Assembly: GCF_905220415.1 (NCBI RefSeq)
Contig: NC_059537.1
Location: 6,827,622 to 6,891,621 of the forward strand
DNA from: Colias croceus
Lineage: Eukaryota > Arthropoda > Insecta > Lepidoptera > Pieridae
DNA: 64,000 nt
Direction: 5' to 3'
Shown in pieces: positions 28,020 to 42,440 of this stretch (positions within the stretch are counted from its first letter, which is position 1; each line of letters begins with the position of its first letter). The translations under genes and the position numbers were made by a program. Under the pieces are notes generated by a model, which was given only the letters and a program-made list of their open reading frames with translations, was not told where the DNA came from and did not search any database.

Positions 28020-28504
28020 TGGCAACGCGTGGAGCGCCGAGACCGAGAGGTGAACGTGGCAACGACGCACGCGCATGTAGTAAAAGAGATAGAAAAGCTA
28101 GTCGAGCGAGTTGGCCAGTCGGGCCTCGAGTTACAAAGTTTCAGAGGAGCGGGGCGCCCCGCGCTCGCCCGCCGCCAAGTGCCAGGCCAGTGCCGGGCCC
28201 GAGTGCGACGCGAGTGTACGTTGGTGTGTGCCAGCTTGTCCCACGTCGACAGCGCTAAGCGCGCTCACTGTAAACAACGCCAAGCTACGTCTACGCTACA
28301 CCTACTAACAAACCGGTTACGACTCTGTGATGCCGAAGTGATACACGACTTGTGATACTGATGTGGTCGCTGACCCGTTTATTTAAAAAGTTATAAGAGT
28401 GTTAATAATCAGGAGTGTGTGTACTAGCGATGCGATGACCTGTGAGCTAAAAACAGTGATACGGATGTCTTTGGATTACTTAAGACGGTGAATAATTTAC
28501 GCGG
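28020..28504 (+). other. Probable untranslated first exon of the semaphorin gene
   Basis: A block strongly richer in G+C and CpG than its neighbours, ending in the good splice donor GCGG^GTGAGT at 28,504/28,505. The next well-formed acceptor that leads into a recognisable gene is TTTGTTTCAG at 34,937. The overlapping open frames in this block (up to 108 codons) follow from its composition and do not resemble known proteins. I infer a long 5' untranslated exon, as insect semaphorin genes often have. The exact start is a guess. Confidence 0.5.
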
Positions 28505-31500
28505 GTGAGTGTCCACGTTTGAGTTTGCTATAAATATTGTAGACAGTGGAGCATGCACGTTACAAAAAGTCCTAGATGTAGGGAAGGGAAGAGCGGGTAT
28601 TGTTGACACTCAACTAGGGTCACCATATGTAACGTTTACAGAGGACACAGCGTAAAATTGCATTCTGTAGCATAATCATAATAAACTGCTTACTTGCATG
28701 ACAACTTAATTATAAATTAAACGCAAGACGTGACTATTTCAATTAAAAGTACATGGATACTAAAATATTAATAATTCTAATTAAAGTAGGTATTTTAGTA
28801 CAATAATTATATAAATATGCAATGATATGCACGAAACTTTTTATAACATTTCATAGATATTTAAACTAACTATTATATGTAATGATTATTTTAAACATTC
28901 TAAACTTCTTACTCATAGACAAAACATTATTTATAACTCGTTTATGGTCGCCTAGAACCATTGAACAAAGGTCCAAAATTTTTTGTTCAAAAAAGTGTTA
29001 AAAAAGCTTATCGTAAATCATGGAGTCCCTACAAAAGCAATTGGGCCCGTTGCACAGGGACGCAGGCAAGTCAACGCTCCACGGGGTAAACCGTAGAGCT
29101 TAAAGCACAAAAGTTTTTGTTCACTTTCAACTATAATAGAGTCTCTACAAACTAGCCCGGTTTCAAATGTTGTTTCTGTATTGACTCGTTTAGGTTTTCA
29201 TAATATGATCGATTATGTAGAGTTTTTGACACTTTTTCGATGTGAAATTTCAACCATATTAATTATAGTCTACTCACTAGCATGGTTTCAAATGAAGTTG
29301 TTGTATCTACTCATTTGAATTTTTAAACATGACCGATTATGTAGAGTTTTTGTGGAAAGTTTGTAAACTTTTTTGACACGTAGGTAATTTCACCTATAAG
29401 AGAGTATCTACATACTATACATACGGACTTTAGTTTTTCTTAATACATATTCGATTTTGTAGAGTTTTTGGTTTCGAATTATTTTATTAAAGGGTTCTAG
29501 ATAACTTTACTGAAGTTTATTTCATATTCATTAAAAATATGGGTAATTGTATCTAATTCAATAACATATCAATTAATACCTATTTGATGAAGAGTTATAA
29601 TTAACTTTTAAGTATTTCAGAATTCAGTTCATCAGTAATGATACAGAAATAATGAGAATAATTACTAGTAAATAGTAATTACAAAATTAGACAAACAAGA
29701 AAAAATGTTGTTAAATATGTATGTGCAGTACGGTTTTACCTACATTGCTCCATTCCAATTGGTCGGAGTGTGACGATAATATATACCTACCTAGCTTATA
29801 GCCTTTCTCCATCAATGATCTGATACAATTTTCAGTTATAAAAACAAATTGGACCTGAGATTTGCATGTTCAAGCAAACAAACTCTAAAAGTTTTGTATA
29901 TTAATAAATAAATGAGATTAAAGTTCACATTGCCCAGACAAGTTTCACACTCACAAGAATAGACTTTTGGATATTATATGTATTTAAGTCACGGCGAAAC
30001 AATATTTACATTGAACTTCGATTAGTGAATGTTAAAATGAATTGTATAAAAAATATGAAATGTTTAAGGAAAATGGTATTATTATTACTAGACATATATA
30101 ACATACTCTATTATTCGTTTTGAATAATCTAATGTTTATTTGGTAAGTAACCAAAACTTTTAAAATATTAGATAAATTATTAAAAATATGTAATATACCT
30201 ATATTTGCGCATGTTAATAATATGACAATTACATAAACATTGATTGTATTAATTATGTACCCCGTAATGCAGGAACATTTTTGTAAAAAAAGAAGAAAGT
30301 CGTCATGTCAAAAATAAAGCAAATTTTTCAACAAAAACCCTAACCAAATGCTATACGGATAATCCAAAATAATTATCCTGTAATGTGATCATACATGCCA
30401 TAAATAGTTTACTGAATGTACGAGTATAACATAGGTATTCAATACAGTATTGATTCATTAAAATTGAAATTATAAACCTGACACACATTATAAACAAGTG
30501 ACTGGGTCAAAATACGACATTAAAATACTGATTCACTGCCATGCTATCAAAAATAATCTCAAAATTAGTAACTGTTCTTTTAGATAAGGTTTCAATGATA
30601 CATAGAGTAAAATCGCTCGAAACAAAAGGCTTCCTCTATATATTTAACGTTTTTCTTTTTTTTTTTTCGAAATAAGCCACTCACAACGAACTGTAATTAC
30701 TCTATCCAAGCGTCGCTCTAAATATAGAGGTTAAATAACAACTTAACCTGGTAGCAAATATAACGGTTAGACCCATTTATTTTACCTAAAAACATTTTTA
30801 TTTTTTTGTTGTTAAGTACCATATTATTTTTGTATGCTCGTGTAACATTAGCAATATCGTATTATAACTACATATAGTAAAGCTGTATAAATTTAAAGTA
30901 AAATTTAAATTATATTTAATACATTTTTGTGGTACAATTCTTTTTTCAACTCATAGCTAATTTGAAACTATTGTATTTTTAGTTTATTTTTATAGGTACT
31001 CATAAAAAATCACCCCGCCATTTGTAGCAAAGTGATAGAAGACTAATCCTTGACTAAATTAAATATATCTATCTCTAGATTTATAAATAGAAAAATCAAT
31101 GGTACAATCACAACTAAGTTTTTAATGAATGAATCGCATTATCAACGTGCTGCGTGGCGCATGCGTCATACACACGACACAAGATAATGATAATTGTATT
31201 TAATAATACCATGATCTTTCATAGAAAATCTTGTATGCTAAGAATATATTATCACATCATATTATAACGTTCAATCATCAGCTTTAATCTTTAACTTACA
31301 TATAGTACTTGCTTATATCAGGTAGCATAAGTGGTGCTCCTTATTTATATAAATGTCGGAGACTATCCCACCGAGCTACTGACTCAAGGAACATAAACCA
31401 TAGTATGGTCCATAGCCCCATGAATTCCATATCATTTTAATATCAACATTATATTGTACACTATAGAGTACATTCTAATAGGAAAGTATAGCCCAAGTCT

Positions 31501-34500
31501 CTGTTGTAAATCTCTCACATATAGTAATAAGAAAACTTTTATATGATTGGATATACTGATTCTGACCCTATGATCAATTCCCCTTAGGAATTCAATTTAA
31601 TATGTTATAAAATGTTTACAGTAACTTGCATAAATAGAGTGGTTCGTTTAGATACGATTAGGTATAAATGTAAGCCAAATGTTATATTACCTACATTTTA
31701 ATATTTTTTTTTTTGTGTACGATATTTGCGCAATATGCTGAATAGAAATATTAACAACAAAATATTATAGTATCTATTACAGCGCAAAATTCCAATACTA
31801 ATGTTTCAGCTCGTTAACAAATGTTGAGTTAGAAATATTCATTTAGATGCATACTTCGGGTGGAACAAATTGTGTACATTAATAACGATTGCAAATTGCT
31901 TTATAATGTTTAAATATTCATATACAAATGACAGTAATTATAGGATAATTCACAGATGTTTAAGTTCAAAGTTAGATGTAATGTACATTTTTAATAAATA
32001 ATTTGAAAACGTCATCTTCAGAGTAATTACTAAAGCGAATAATAAAAAATGAATTTCTTTATTTTTATAGAGAAAAAATTACTTTATTAAGTAACATAAA
32101 TAGATACTACAAAATGCATATTTAACACATAAAATAAACGCCTTTAGGTCCATCGATTCATTATAATAATAATTTTAGTATCATTTCTATTGAACCTGTC
32201 TAGTCTTACGAATTAAGTTCGTAAAATATTACCATCGAATAAGAAGTTATGGAGTTAAAAAGATTATAGAGTAGGTACGTAGGTAGGAAATCGAATATGA
32301 GAACAATATTTTGTATTAATACAAATTTGTATAATGTATTAAAGAAAAGTCTTGATTTGTAAGTTTAAACTTAATTAATAGATAGCTATTCATATTATGC
32401 GTCTTCAATAAAATACTATCGAACCGGCTCTTCCTGAAACCTACTGTAGGCTCTTGTAGTAGGTATCTACTGTTGGTCTGTGATAGCTGTTATTTTAATT
32501 ACGACAATATCTCAAATTAAAAGATAAAACAAGTTTAAGTAAAAATATAGTTGACTTTATTTTAATATTATATAAAATATAAAATAACCATTAACTTTGT
32601 TTCTTTGTCGTTTTATATACTTAAACAGCTTAAAACTTAATAGAAGCCGGTTTTAATATAAAATTTAATGGAACCTGGTTAGTGTGTTTTTTTCTGATTT
32701 CTAAACTAGTTTAAATTTTATTGTGTAAAATTATTACCCATTAAAAAACATTCAGTCAAGGCGATATTTTCAAACTTTTATAGATACTTATAGAGTATTA
32801 ATTATTTTTAAATGTTAAGTGTTAGATAACATTAAGTTGCATGTAGAGTCTTACATATTATCAAATTATTATTGCAATTACTAACTACATTCCCTTCTCT
32901 AACGTTTAACTTTTTAGATGCATTAAAATTATAAAATTTCCACATTACTCAATATACTTAAATATAAACGTATACTGACCCACTATTTATAATAATAATG
33001 AAAATGAATGATACATTTCTCCTGCTTTACATGATAAAAAACTTAACCGCGACTTCCCGAGTCTCGTGGGATCGCAAGGGACGTTTGTGCATGACCACTG
33101 CCCAAGGCTCGGATATCAACCACATATCTTCATAATTACAGCCCTATCTCGGCCACGCCACAACGTGGGGTAATCCGGTTGAGAAGCCGCCATAATGTAT
33201 TAAAAAACGTACCTAATTAATAGGCATTTATAACACGATATAGCTGCTCGTATAAATCAACTCTCTATAAATAAGATGGAAAATAGACCAAATAAATTAT
33301 GTACATATATCTAATCTTCAACAAGGCTACATATAAATAAAAATACCATTGTTATTGGATAAAATAGCTATAAACGAACACGGCATTTCGATTAACACAT
33401 TTACATAACCATAGAACTCCAACCCGTTTTATTAAGTATTCATCTGAATGCCTTCTTTACGTGTATAATGTATATCTTCTTATTTTGTATTCGATGCTAG
33501 TGTACGCTATGTCATTTTTATTACTTTTGCTATTACCCTTCATAACAGATGTCGTTGACTGCAGGCAAGGCTGGTTTCTATAAAAGAATATCATTCCTGT
33601 GTGGCTCATGCATAAACATCGCCAATTATTCCACAGAGTATATCCACAGAAACTAATGAAATACATGAAAATCCAATAACAAGTTAAAACGAGTGAATAA
33701 TTGAAATGAGAAACTAGATAGAACTTTGATTGTTCTCTAGGCTTTATTTTTAAACAATTGACGCATTCCTAAAAACTTATGAATATTTTTAAATGATGAA
33801 ATTATTGTAGTAACTTTATAATTGGAATTTAGGTTGAAGCACTGCTGACGGTACATTCTTATTTATACCATCTGTAGGTACCTACGTACATTGCAACCCA
33901 CACGCACGCCTTGTTACATTGTACTTATCAACCCTTTCAAACATAACAAACGCTTTAATTATATTATTGCAGCGGGGAATATGTAACACTAAACGATGCA
34001 CAATGCTTCTGTATTATTAAATATGTATGTTAATGTGTCAAGTCTGGGGTTTCTATTATTAAACAATTGTCGTTTATATCAACAATTGTTTATTAGGTAT
34101 TGCAGTAACTAAATTTCTTGAAACTTTATGCTTTGTTATATATATTAAATAAATCCGTCATATAAAACGTCTGAGTATAACATATCTACTCAATTATGTT
34201 ACAAAGAAAATTGCAAGCAATGCACAAAGTGATTTCACAAAGCGTATGCAGTAGCGAGTAAAAAAAATTATATTCCCATTCAGAAAAAAGTCAAGTTAAG
34301 TTCTCACGATCACAAGAATAGTTAGTGTAAAAAACTAGAATGCGAATCCTGACTGACGCGCACGGTTGCATGCTGCGTGCTTCATATGGACGATGATGAG
34401 AATTATCGCTCGCCGAGCAGTTTCTTTAAAACACGATTATTTGCATATCTCATGTAAACCTCTTCAATTAATGCTTTAACGTGTAACGATGCTTCTTTGA

Positions 34501-34937
34501 AATTTAAAGTTGTTTCATTACATGGAACAGGTGCATTAAGTGTAGGCACCTACAGGTTATCTTATCGCAACGTATCTACCTTGCGATAATTTAGTATCTA
34601 GTGAACAATTAATGCAATGCCTAAACGTCGTTGTGTTCAAATATAAACTATTTATTTTAACGTTATTTAAATAATAACGTCGCTGTCTTGAATAATGCCC
34701 ATCGCAAGAAGACTGTTGAAAATATACAGCAATATTCTAGCCTGTTTGAGTTTGATAAAATAATTTCAAAAGTTACATAATGTAGGTATGTGAAAATCGA
34801 TCAAATACCTAAAACACATTCAGCGGCGGATAACCCTATCCAGCAAACATCGACGGAAGACCCTCTGAATTATTTATAAGACAATTTTATGATTAAATTT
34901 TTCTTCAATCGTTAAAAAGATGGTGCATTTGTTTCAG
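28505..34937 (+). other. Large 5' intron of the semaphorin gene
   Basis: About 6.4 kb of AT-rich sequence between the presumed untranslated exon and the first coding exon. It contains the tandem repeat at 29,131-29,472 and a less AT-rich patch at 33,040-33,185 (CGGCCACGCCACAACGTGGG). No further coding exon was recognised. The intron call depends on the first-exon call being right. Confidence 0.4.
29131..29472 (+). repeat. Degenerate tandem repeat, about 120-bp period
   Basis: Three units are marked by GAT(T)ATGTAGAGTTTTTG near 29,211, 29,335 and 29,453 (the third reads GATTTTGTAGAGTTTTTG). Each is preceded by a CTAC word and, in the first two, GGTTTCAAATG. Divergence between units is high, so the array is old. 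A partial unit may precede it at about 29,020-29,120. Confidence 0.7.
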
Positions 34938-34950
34938 AGTGCGCTAAAGA

Positions 34951-34980
34951 ATGGAGCTAATAAAAAGAATCCAATTCTAA
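34951..34980 (+). promoter_or_regulatory. Short upstream ORF in the semaphorin leader
   Basis: ATG GAG CTA ... TTC TAA is a 9-codon frame that starts 13 nt into the exon carrying the true start. It ends six nucleotides before the semaphorin ATG at 34,987. Such a close upstream frame can lower translation of the main frame. Whether it does here depends on the transcript's real 5' end. Confidence 0.55.
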
Positions 34981-34986
34981 ATCAAA

Positions 34987-37900
34987 ATGGCCGTCGCCAA
35001 CGCGGTCCTAATACTTTTAGCATCCACTGTCCAAGCGTGGATGCCTGATGCCAATGCTCGGATACATGTGAAATATGGTAAGTGAAACAGAGTTTTAGAA
35101 CTATTAATCGTAAGTATGTGGTTAAATATTTTTATAGGTCTAACTTTACGACAGCTGCATTCCAAAAAACCTGTAGATATCAGTACCATGTTAGTCAACT
35201 TTGTTTTTACTGAAGTCCTTACAGTGAACCATTATTTATTTAATAGAAATAACAAGTACTTAAAATGTATGTCAATACAAAATAATATGCAATTAAATTG
35301 TTAGGACAACTTAAACTGCCGCTTAATTTTTATTCAAGTTTTTATTCAATCCATAAACGTTAATGAATGGTTGTCAATAACACCAGTAAGATAGATCATT
35401 GTTTTATTATTCGTCATGAATACTACCTACTATTAATCTTGACATCAATGTTACTGTGTAAACGAGCGATGAGTGCCTTCATATGCCTAATATTCCCACA
35501 TTTATGTACCTATTTCCAAAGATGCAGGTGTAAAACAGCCAGCTAGTATACAGATTGACACGTGAGAACTGCAAACCAATTGTTATGAAATCGAAAAATT
35601 TCATTGTTATATTTAGCGTCAGACAATAGTACCTACCATTGTTCAATGCATGAATAAGTGAAGTTTAAAACCCACATATGATCCACATTAATATCTACAA
35701 ACTCAATTATAATAAAATAAATAGATAAAAATATTGCTCATGAACGTGTCCTCGAGTTTAATGTATCTCAGTACATATTACACATTTAAAGTTCCTATTT
35801 TAGAGAAAAGAATAAAAGTTTTGGTATACGTTTATTTATAAACAGAGTAAAATACTCAATGAACAAGTACTTAACAACCTAAGCGTTTTACTGATCGATA
35901 TTTATGTTTGAATACAAACTTTAACGACTAGTTGACCGAAGGGTAAAACTATGCGTGCTTAAATCAATGAGGCGTTATATTGGCAACCCTAAGCGGAATT
36001 CTGTAACAGAATCCAAATAACGTGGTTAAGCGGGTGTTGTAGGGCAACTGCACACACATGGTCTATTGACTCGCTTATTTACTGAACAAATAATTCACCT
36101 TTACACCACGTTTTAGCAGCTTACTTAGAAGTTTTAATAAATTGCATTGTTGCAGGCGATGAAACTTCAGAACAGTTCGTGGGCAACACTACGGGACCAA
36201 ACCACTTCCGTATTTTAGATAAAGATGATTTTTCAATTTTAGTTGGAGGAAGGTGAGTTATTGTTGTTTTAAGTTTTCTACTATATTGATATTATAGTAT
36301 AAGTAGATATAGGTATTTTTTATAACTAATGAACTTAAGGCGCCTTTAATACCTCAATTTAACAAGTTTTAAAACGGTGTTTTGTAAACATATGAACCTA
36401 CCTGCATAATGTGAATTGAATATATTTTTGTAGAGCCTATTTCTGGGCTAGACACATGCTGTATATGAGCTATAAATGCAACGCAATAAACTTCCGATGT
36501 TTTCATTGTGTCTGCGAATAATTCGAATGCCAATGTCTCTATTCAGCAGTCTAAATATTCTTGAGCAGCTGCGCGCAACCACTTTTGTGCATCTGTATTG
36601 AAATGGTCTTCGTTGTTTTTACATAATTGCCTGTATCGGATGCCTTTATTGGTATTTCTATTCTATTCCCATATGTGAGGAATGCAGTCAAATTACAGTC
36701 AGGCTATTTTCTATGTGAAAGCGCTCTCAATGATTAAGAGGGGACGATTCTTCTTTCAATATTTAAATTACATACTTCAATGCATGAGTGCAGAACATGC
36801 TATATGAGTTATAATATTAAGAAGTAATATTTCTTTTTTTTTCTACAGGAGTATGGTCTACAACCTCAGCTTATATGACCTATCCGAAAATACTGAACAG
36901 GTAAGCATTTAAACAAGCACTTAACATATAGTTAATATTTTTTTTTTTTTGTTTTTAAATAGCTACTAATATTTAATCAACACTTTTTAAGACTCGATTT
37001 CATTTTAACAAAATGCAATGAAGTTTTATCTTATCACTTCCAGTTTGATAACGCAACACGACATGTACATTGTATGTATCATATCTGTATGCATATAACC
37101 AATAATTTCGCACCGTTCGTAAGCCAAATGACAAGTAAAGCCAGCATTTAGCTTCTGGTTTATGTCTCTAATCTTGTGCAAACACAAGTCTCTGTGTCAG
37201 TGCGCTATATTAACTTATTATGTATGCTCTACAATACAACCTACTGCTAACTGGAGGATTCACGAGATAGTTTACTTTTATTGTTTAACTTCTGTACCAA
37301 CGACCATATATCAATATGTATATATATACAAAACTTTTGTATAGGTTTTCTCACGATGTGCGTAGCTATGAGTACCTAGATAAATATATAGGTATAATTG
37401 TAGTGTAGTTCAATAACTATCTATCTAATTATGAATAATATCGACTATAATTAGACATTAAGGTGCCTAATTTTAAAATAAATGAAAGTGCATCTTATAA
37501 TTATTCATCTATTAGACATGTTTTATAAATATACTTTAAATATATTCGCATATAAATATTATCGATTAATTATTCTATGAAGCGGTCTCTACCAGAGACA
37601 TCTCCATCATGCATGCGCAATGATTTGATGGAATTATCGTAGTCACGTTATGAACCCATGATTGATGCACACGCGATCGAATCGTTCTTACCTATTCGTC
37701 GTAATAATACGTATTGGAATTTGCACACATATTCAAACTATAATGTTATTTTACATTTGGAAGCGTAAGGTCAGTAAGCAGTTTTGGCATTATGCCATTA
37801 ACAACAATGGCAAAATTATATGGAAGCGTATCTACTACGATATACCAATGTAATTTTCATGCACTGATACGATATGGTACATTAGGCATTTGGTACGGTA

Positions 37901-40900
37901 TTTTATCAGAGAACTGTTTTTCCATTAAATAACCTAACCTACCTACTACTACTACCTAACCTAAGTAAGTTGCTAAACAGCATAACAATGTACCTAAATA
38001 GAATAATACAAAGAACTATTTTTTATTACAGCGTTTGGAATGGCAATCGACAGACGCACACAGAGAACTTTGTCAATTAAAAGGCAAATCAGCAGATGAA
38101 TGCCAAAACTATCTACGAGTAGCCGCGCGAGCACATGGTCGGCTATTAGTGTGTGGAACCAATGCTTTCAAGCCGATGTGTCGTCGGTATGCCCGACATC
38201 CACCTAATCACCACCTAGAAGAATTTGATGGTACCGGGAGATGTCCATACAGCCCGCAACACAATTCCACTGCTATTTTTACAGGTATTTTTTTAAGACT
38301 TATTTTGATACGTATACGGAGATTACCTACCAATTTTAATATCTTTAATTGTAACACTTTTAGGGTTAATCTCACGTTACATGCAATACGCAATGTATTA
38401 ACTATATTTTTTTTTTAATTTTGGCATTTAAATTAAAAGTAGTTTGCAATAACAGCATAATGCCATTAGAGCCGTGCTTCTTCAGAGAGGCTGTACCGAG
38501 CACGATTCACGATATGAATCAACATTATTACCCTGTACAGTTACATTGCACTTTCTGTAAACTTCACATTATAAGTAGTTAGGTAGGTAAAACAACTAAC
38601 TATGTACTTACTTCTAAAACCGTAGGATATATTTTAATTTATTTATTTTAATAATATGTTCATATATTTGCAGCTATTCATTTTTATTTTTTATTTCCCA
38701 GATGGTCACCTCTACACGGCCACGGCAGCTGATTTTTCTGGAACTGATCCATTGATATATAGAGAACCAGTAAGGACAGAACATTCCGATTTACGCCTAC
38801 TGAATGATCCTTCTTTCGTTAGCGCAGTGGCATCAACCAGCCATGTTTACTTCTTTTACCGCGAAACTGCTGTAGAATTCATGAACTGTGGAAAAGTAAG
38901 TTCATCTAAATTTAATTTAGAATAAAGGAATATTGAAGGATTTACTATAATTATGTATTCAATGTTTAATGTGTAGATAATTTATTTATTTTATTTTTAT
39001 CTTCACACAGGCCGTTTACTCGAGAGTAGCCAGAGTTTGTCTGAATGACAAGGGTGGACCACACACTTTTAGTGATCGATGGACAACATTTCTAAAAACG
39101 CGACTGAATTGTTCAATTCCTGGAGATTATCCATTCTATTTCGATGAAATCCGTGAGTAAAATAATTCAACATTGGAGATTTATGGTATAAACTATAGAT
39201 ATGATTATCAAATTATAATTATTTTCTTTATTTGTAGAGGCCACCACTGAAATAATTAACGGTATATATGGAAGTGGAGGTAGCAGGAATGATATAGTCT
39301 ATGCAGTTTTTACTACCCCACAAAACGCAATAGGTGGCTCAGCCGTTTGCGCATTTGCAATGAGAGATATTTTAGACGCTTTCGAGGGACCATTTAAAGG
39401 GCAAGAAAGCATGAACTCAAATTGGTTGCAATTAGAAAAAGAAAAAGTTCCACATCCCCAGCCAGGTTCATGCGTAGAAGACAGTCGAACTTTATCTGAC
39501 TCCGCTGTTAATTTTATAAAAACGCATCCACTTATGGACAAGGCAGTTCCATCTTTCTTAGCACGTCCAATCCTTATAAGAGTGAGCCTCCAATATAGAT
39601 TCTCAGCTATCGCCATACATCCGCAAGTTCAATCAATGAATGGAAATAAATATGACGTTATGTATGTTGGTACCGATGACGGAAGAGTAATTAAAGCTGT
39701 GAATGTCGCTTCAAATGAAGGAGTGTTTGATGCAAGTGTAGACGAATACAGTAGAAATCCAGTGAGGACTGCTGTAATATCTGAAGTACAAGTTTTGCCA
39801 CAAGGCGTGCCCATAAGACAAATGCACGTCGCACTTACAACAGAAAAACTTATCGTGTCATCTGGAGATATCATACGAGCCGTGGCCTTATCTCACTGCA
39901 CAAATGTGCAATCATGCAGGTAAAAAAAAGATCACACGTTTAACACAAAATATTGTTTTGATTATATTTCTATATATTTAACTAAACGCAATTATCTATT
40001 TTTAGGGAATGTGTAGCATTACAAGATCCTCATTGTGCATGGGACTCAAAGCAGCAGCAATGTTCTTGGGTGGGAAATAGACAGTTTCCGAATCCGGAAA
40101 GATTTTTACAAAACGTGGAATATGGAAAGACCGATATATGTAATAAGCTTCCTGCTCTTTTGCCAAACGATAGGCATAGCAATAGGAATCCAGCGACAAA
40201 AAAACCAACGCAATCTGAGCCGAATCTACGACAAAAGACTGATGATATTCAAAATGAAATTTTAATTGAAGTGGTCGAAACAAACGTGTTATCTGAAGAA
40301 AAACATATGAACGATAATAAGCACGAAACAGGTAAACTAATAAAATATTATTTAATACCAAATTAACATGATTTTCGTTCCATGTACCTCGGAACCTCTC
40401 TAAGAACTTCAATGATAAGAGGGTGTGACAGAATGCGAACAGTTTATAACATTAATTATCATTTTTTCCAGATTTATTGACAGTGGAAGCTGCAGATGGC
40501 AACATTTATAGCGCGCAAGCACTTTTAACGGCTGTAGTGGCTTCATGCTTAGTTACATTAATGGTGGGCTTTGTAATCGGATATCTGTTTTCTCGGCGAT
40601 TTCGTCACCCATTTTTTACCGATACCTCACCATTCAATGAACAACACAATCATTTAAACAGGTAACTTAATGTCAATAATAATAATTTAATAAACTTTGA
40701 ATCAATGTGTCTTCAAAATACGAACATAGTTACCTACGAATATTTTAAAATAACGATATTTTATTTATTTTCAGATTAAGTCCGTTGGAAACTCCGTTGA
40801 ATGTGAATTCTGGGTATATGCCACCTAGATCCAAAAATGTGAATATGGTAGCGAACGTGTGCCCCCTCGCAAAACAAGATAATTTGCACATAGAACTTGG

Positions 40901-40997
40901 TAAGGAGCGTGCACTTGATCTTCGCAATTCTACGGAATCTCTCGACAAGGATCTAAAATGTGGCACTTTACAAAAAGTTAAAAAGACTTACATATGA
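34987..40997 (+). CDS. Sema1a: Semaphorin-1A, transmembrane axon-guidance ligand
   Basis: Ten coding exons: 34,987-35,077; 36,156-36,252; 36,849-36,900; 38,032-38,284; 38,702-38,895; 39,011-39,152; 39,238-39,919; 40,006-40,331; 40,472-40,661; 40,775-40,997. All junctions are GT/AG and in frame, giving 749 residues, a normal length for insect class 1 semaphorins. Order: signal peptide (1-17, MAVANAVLILLASTVQA); Sema beta-propeller (about 30-495) with ELCQLKGKSADECQNYLRV and the VCGTNAFKPMCR block; cysteine-rich PSI module (about 498-550, CVALQDPHCAWD); juxtamembrane linker; one membrane helix (about 632-653, VVASCLVTLMVGFVIGYLF); short cytoplasmic tail ending VKKTYI. Family knowledge: it binds plexin A for repulsive axon guidance and can signal in reverse through the tail. 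The start was chosen for the signal peptide and the ATCAAAATGG context. Sema-1b is the alternative; I prefer 1a because the tail is about 95 residues. Confidence 0.93.
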
Positions 40998-42440
40998 AAT
41001 ATACCCGAAAAGACAGTGTATGGAACTATTTCAAAGTGATAGTATGAATTATGACTTTGTATCGCGTGTGCCAAGTCTTCCGAGCGAATCGGTGAGAACA
41101 GCAAGTGTAGTTTGCATTGATCGTTGTGAACGTGATAGTGACTCTTTCCTTTGTAAATAATAAAAATATATTTTATATTGTTGTACAGTTTATATAGTTT
41201 AAATATTGATATACTAGTTTTAAATGACAAGAAACTGCAGTGGTAAATAGTAAATACACGTGCATTTATAAACAAATCCATGAAATGTATGATACATGAA
41301 TGGTAAATCTAAGTTTGTGAAGTATGTATAAACTTTTAAAAAATTGGATTGAATTGTAATATTTTATAATGCATATATAAATACACCCATAGTGAAAAAA
41401 ATGTTATCTTTTCAGTATTATCTACCGTGTCCATTGTAAATCGGTAAAGCTATTATACCTACCTAATACATTCCACATTTACGTAGATATATAATTTCGC
41501 TACGCAGCTCTGTAAATATAAATATGTATATAATGCTAATATAAAGCGAAATAGTGGTCTTCATATACATAGGAAATTAGTTCAAATATCAAAAATCGAA
41601 ATAATACGTAGGTAATAATAATCATAAGTATCATATCTAGCAAAATTTATTTTTAATGTTTCGGCATAAAAAATAGAGCGAAACAAGCTATAAGCAAATG
41701 AAACATGTAATTAAAATAAAAAGAAACAATTGATTACATTAAAAAGTAAAAATTGTTGTTGTTATCTAGATTAAAATTGCTGTGCTAAGTGCATAGTGCC
41801 TTGTAGGTTGCCAATCTAGTGCCTAATGTAATTTAGGAAGCATAAAATGAATAGAATATGTTTAATCATCTGTTAATACATGTTTTAAAGTTTGCGAAGC
41901 TTTTAAGATATCCCCGATAGTCCTTATATGTATATGTTTTCTCGATTCATCCATAATGCGTAGCACATAAATTGTTCATAGCTTAACATTATTTTGTCGA
42001 TTTACCTACTAAGAGTATGGTTTCGATTTTGACTCATTAAAATAATTAACAAATTCAAGTATTTATAATTGTATAAAAATAAAAAGTTAACAATATTTTG
42101 ATACTAATGAAAAAAAGGCTAATTGTACCACCTGAGAAAATCAGAGATCTATAAAAATTAATAAGTATTCCCACCGTGACTCAAAGGTTAAATAATGAAC
42201 GGAATTTATTTCTGTTTTATGATATTATAAAGTTTTTTTTTTTTATTATTTTAGATATAAAGTGTTAGTTTATTATTAGGACACCTTTTAAAATAATTTT
42301 GATTTTTTTGATCAATGTGTGGCATGGTATCATTGTAAAATCATACATGTTAATTACATACACGCATTTTATACATTTCAATTAAAATGACTGTGTACTC
42401 CGAGAATATGTATTATTTATATTCTTTGTATTAAATAAAT
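40998..42440 (+). other. Probable 3' untranslated region of the semaphorin
   Basis: AT-rich sequence after the TGA at 40,995-40,997. AATAAA poly(A) signals occur at 41,159-41,164 (close) and 42,434-42,439 (distal), so alternative 3' ends are possible. No coding frame was recognised. The plus-strand gene converges with the minus-strand HARBI1-like gene whose stop is at 42,996. Confidence 0.4.

Noticed and set aside
28029..28355. 108-, 81- and 65-codon frames on the plus strand
   Set aside because: Overlapping frames in the same GC-rich block with arginine/alanine-rich products and no resemblance to proteins; best explained by composition of an untranslated exon.
39299..39874. Minus-strand frames of 105 and 81 codons
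   Set aside because: Antisense shadows of the large semaphorin exon 39,238-39,919.
40002..40412. Minus-strand frame of 136 codons
   Set aside because: Antisense to the PSI-domain exon of the semaphorin (40,006-40,331).
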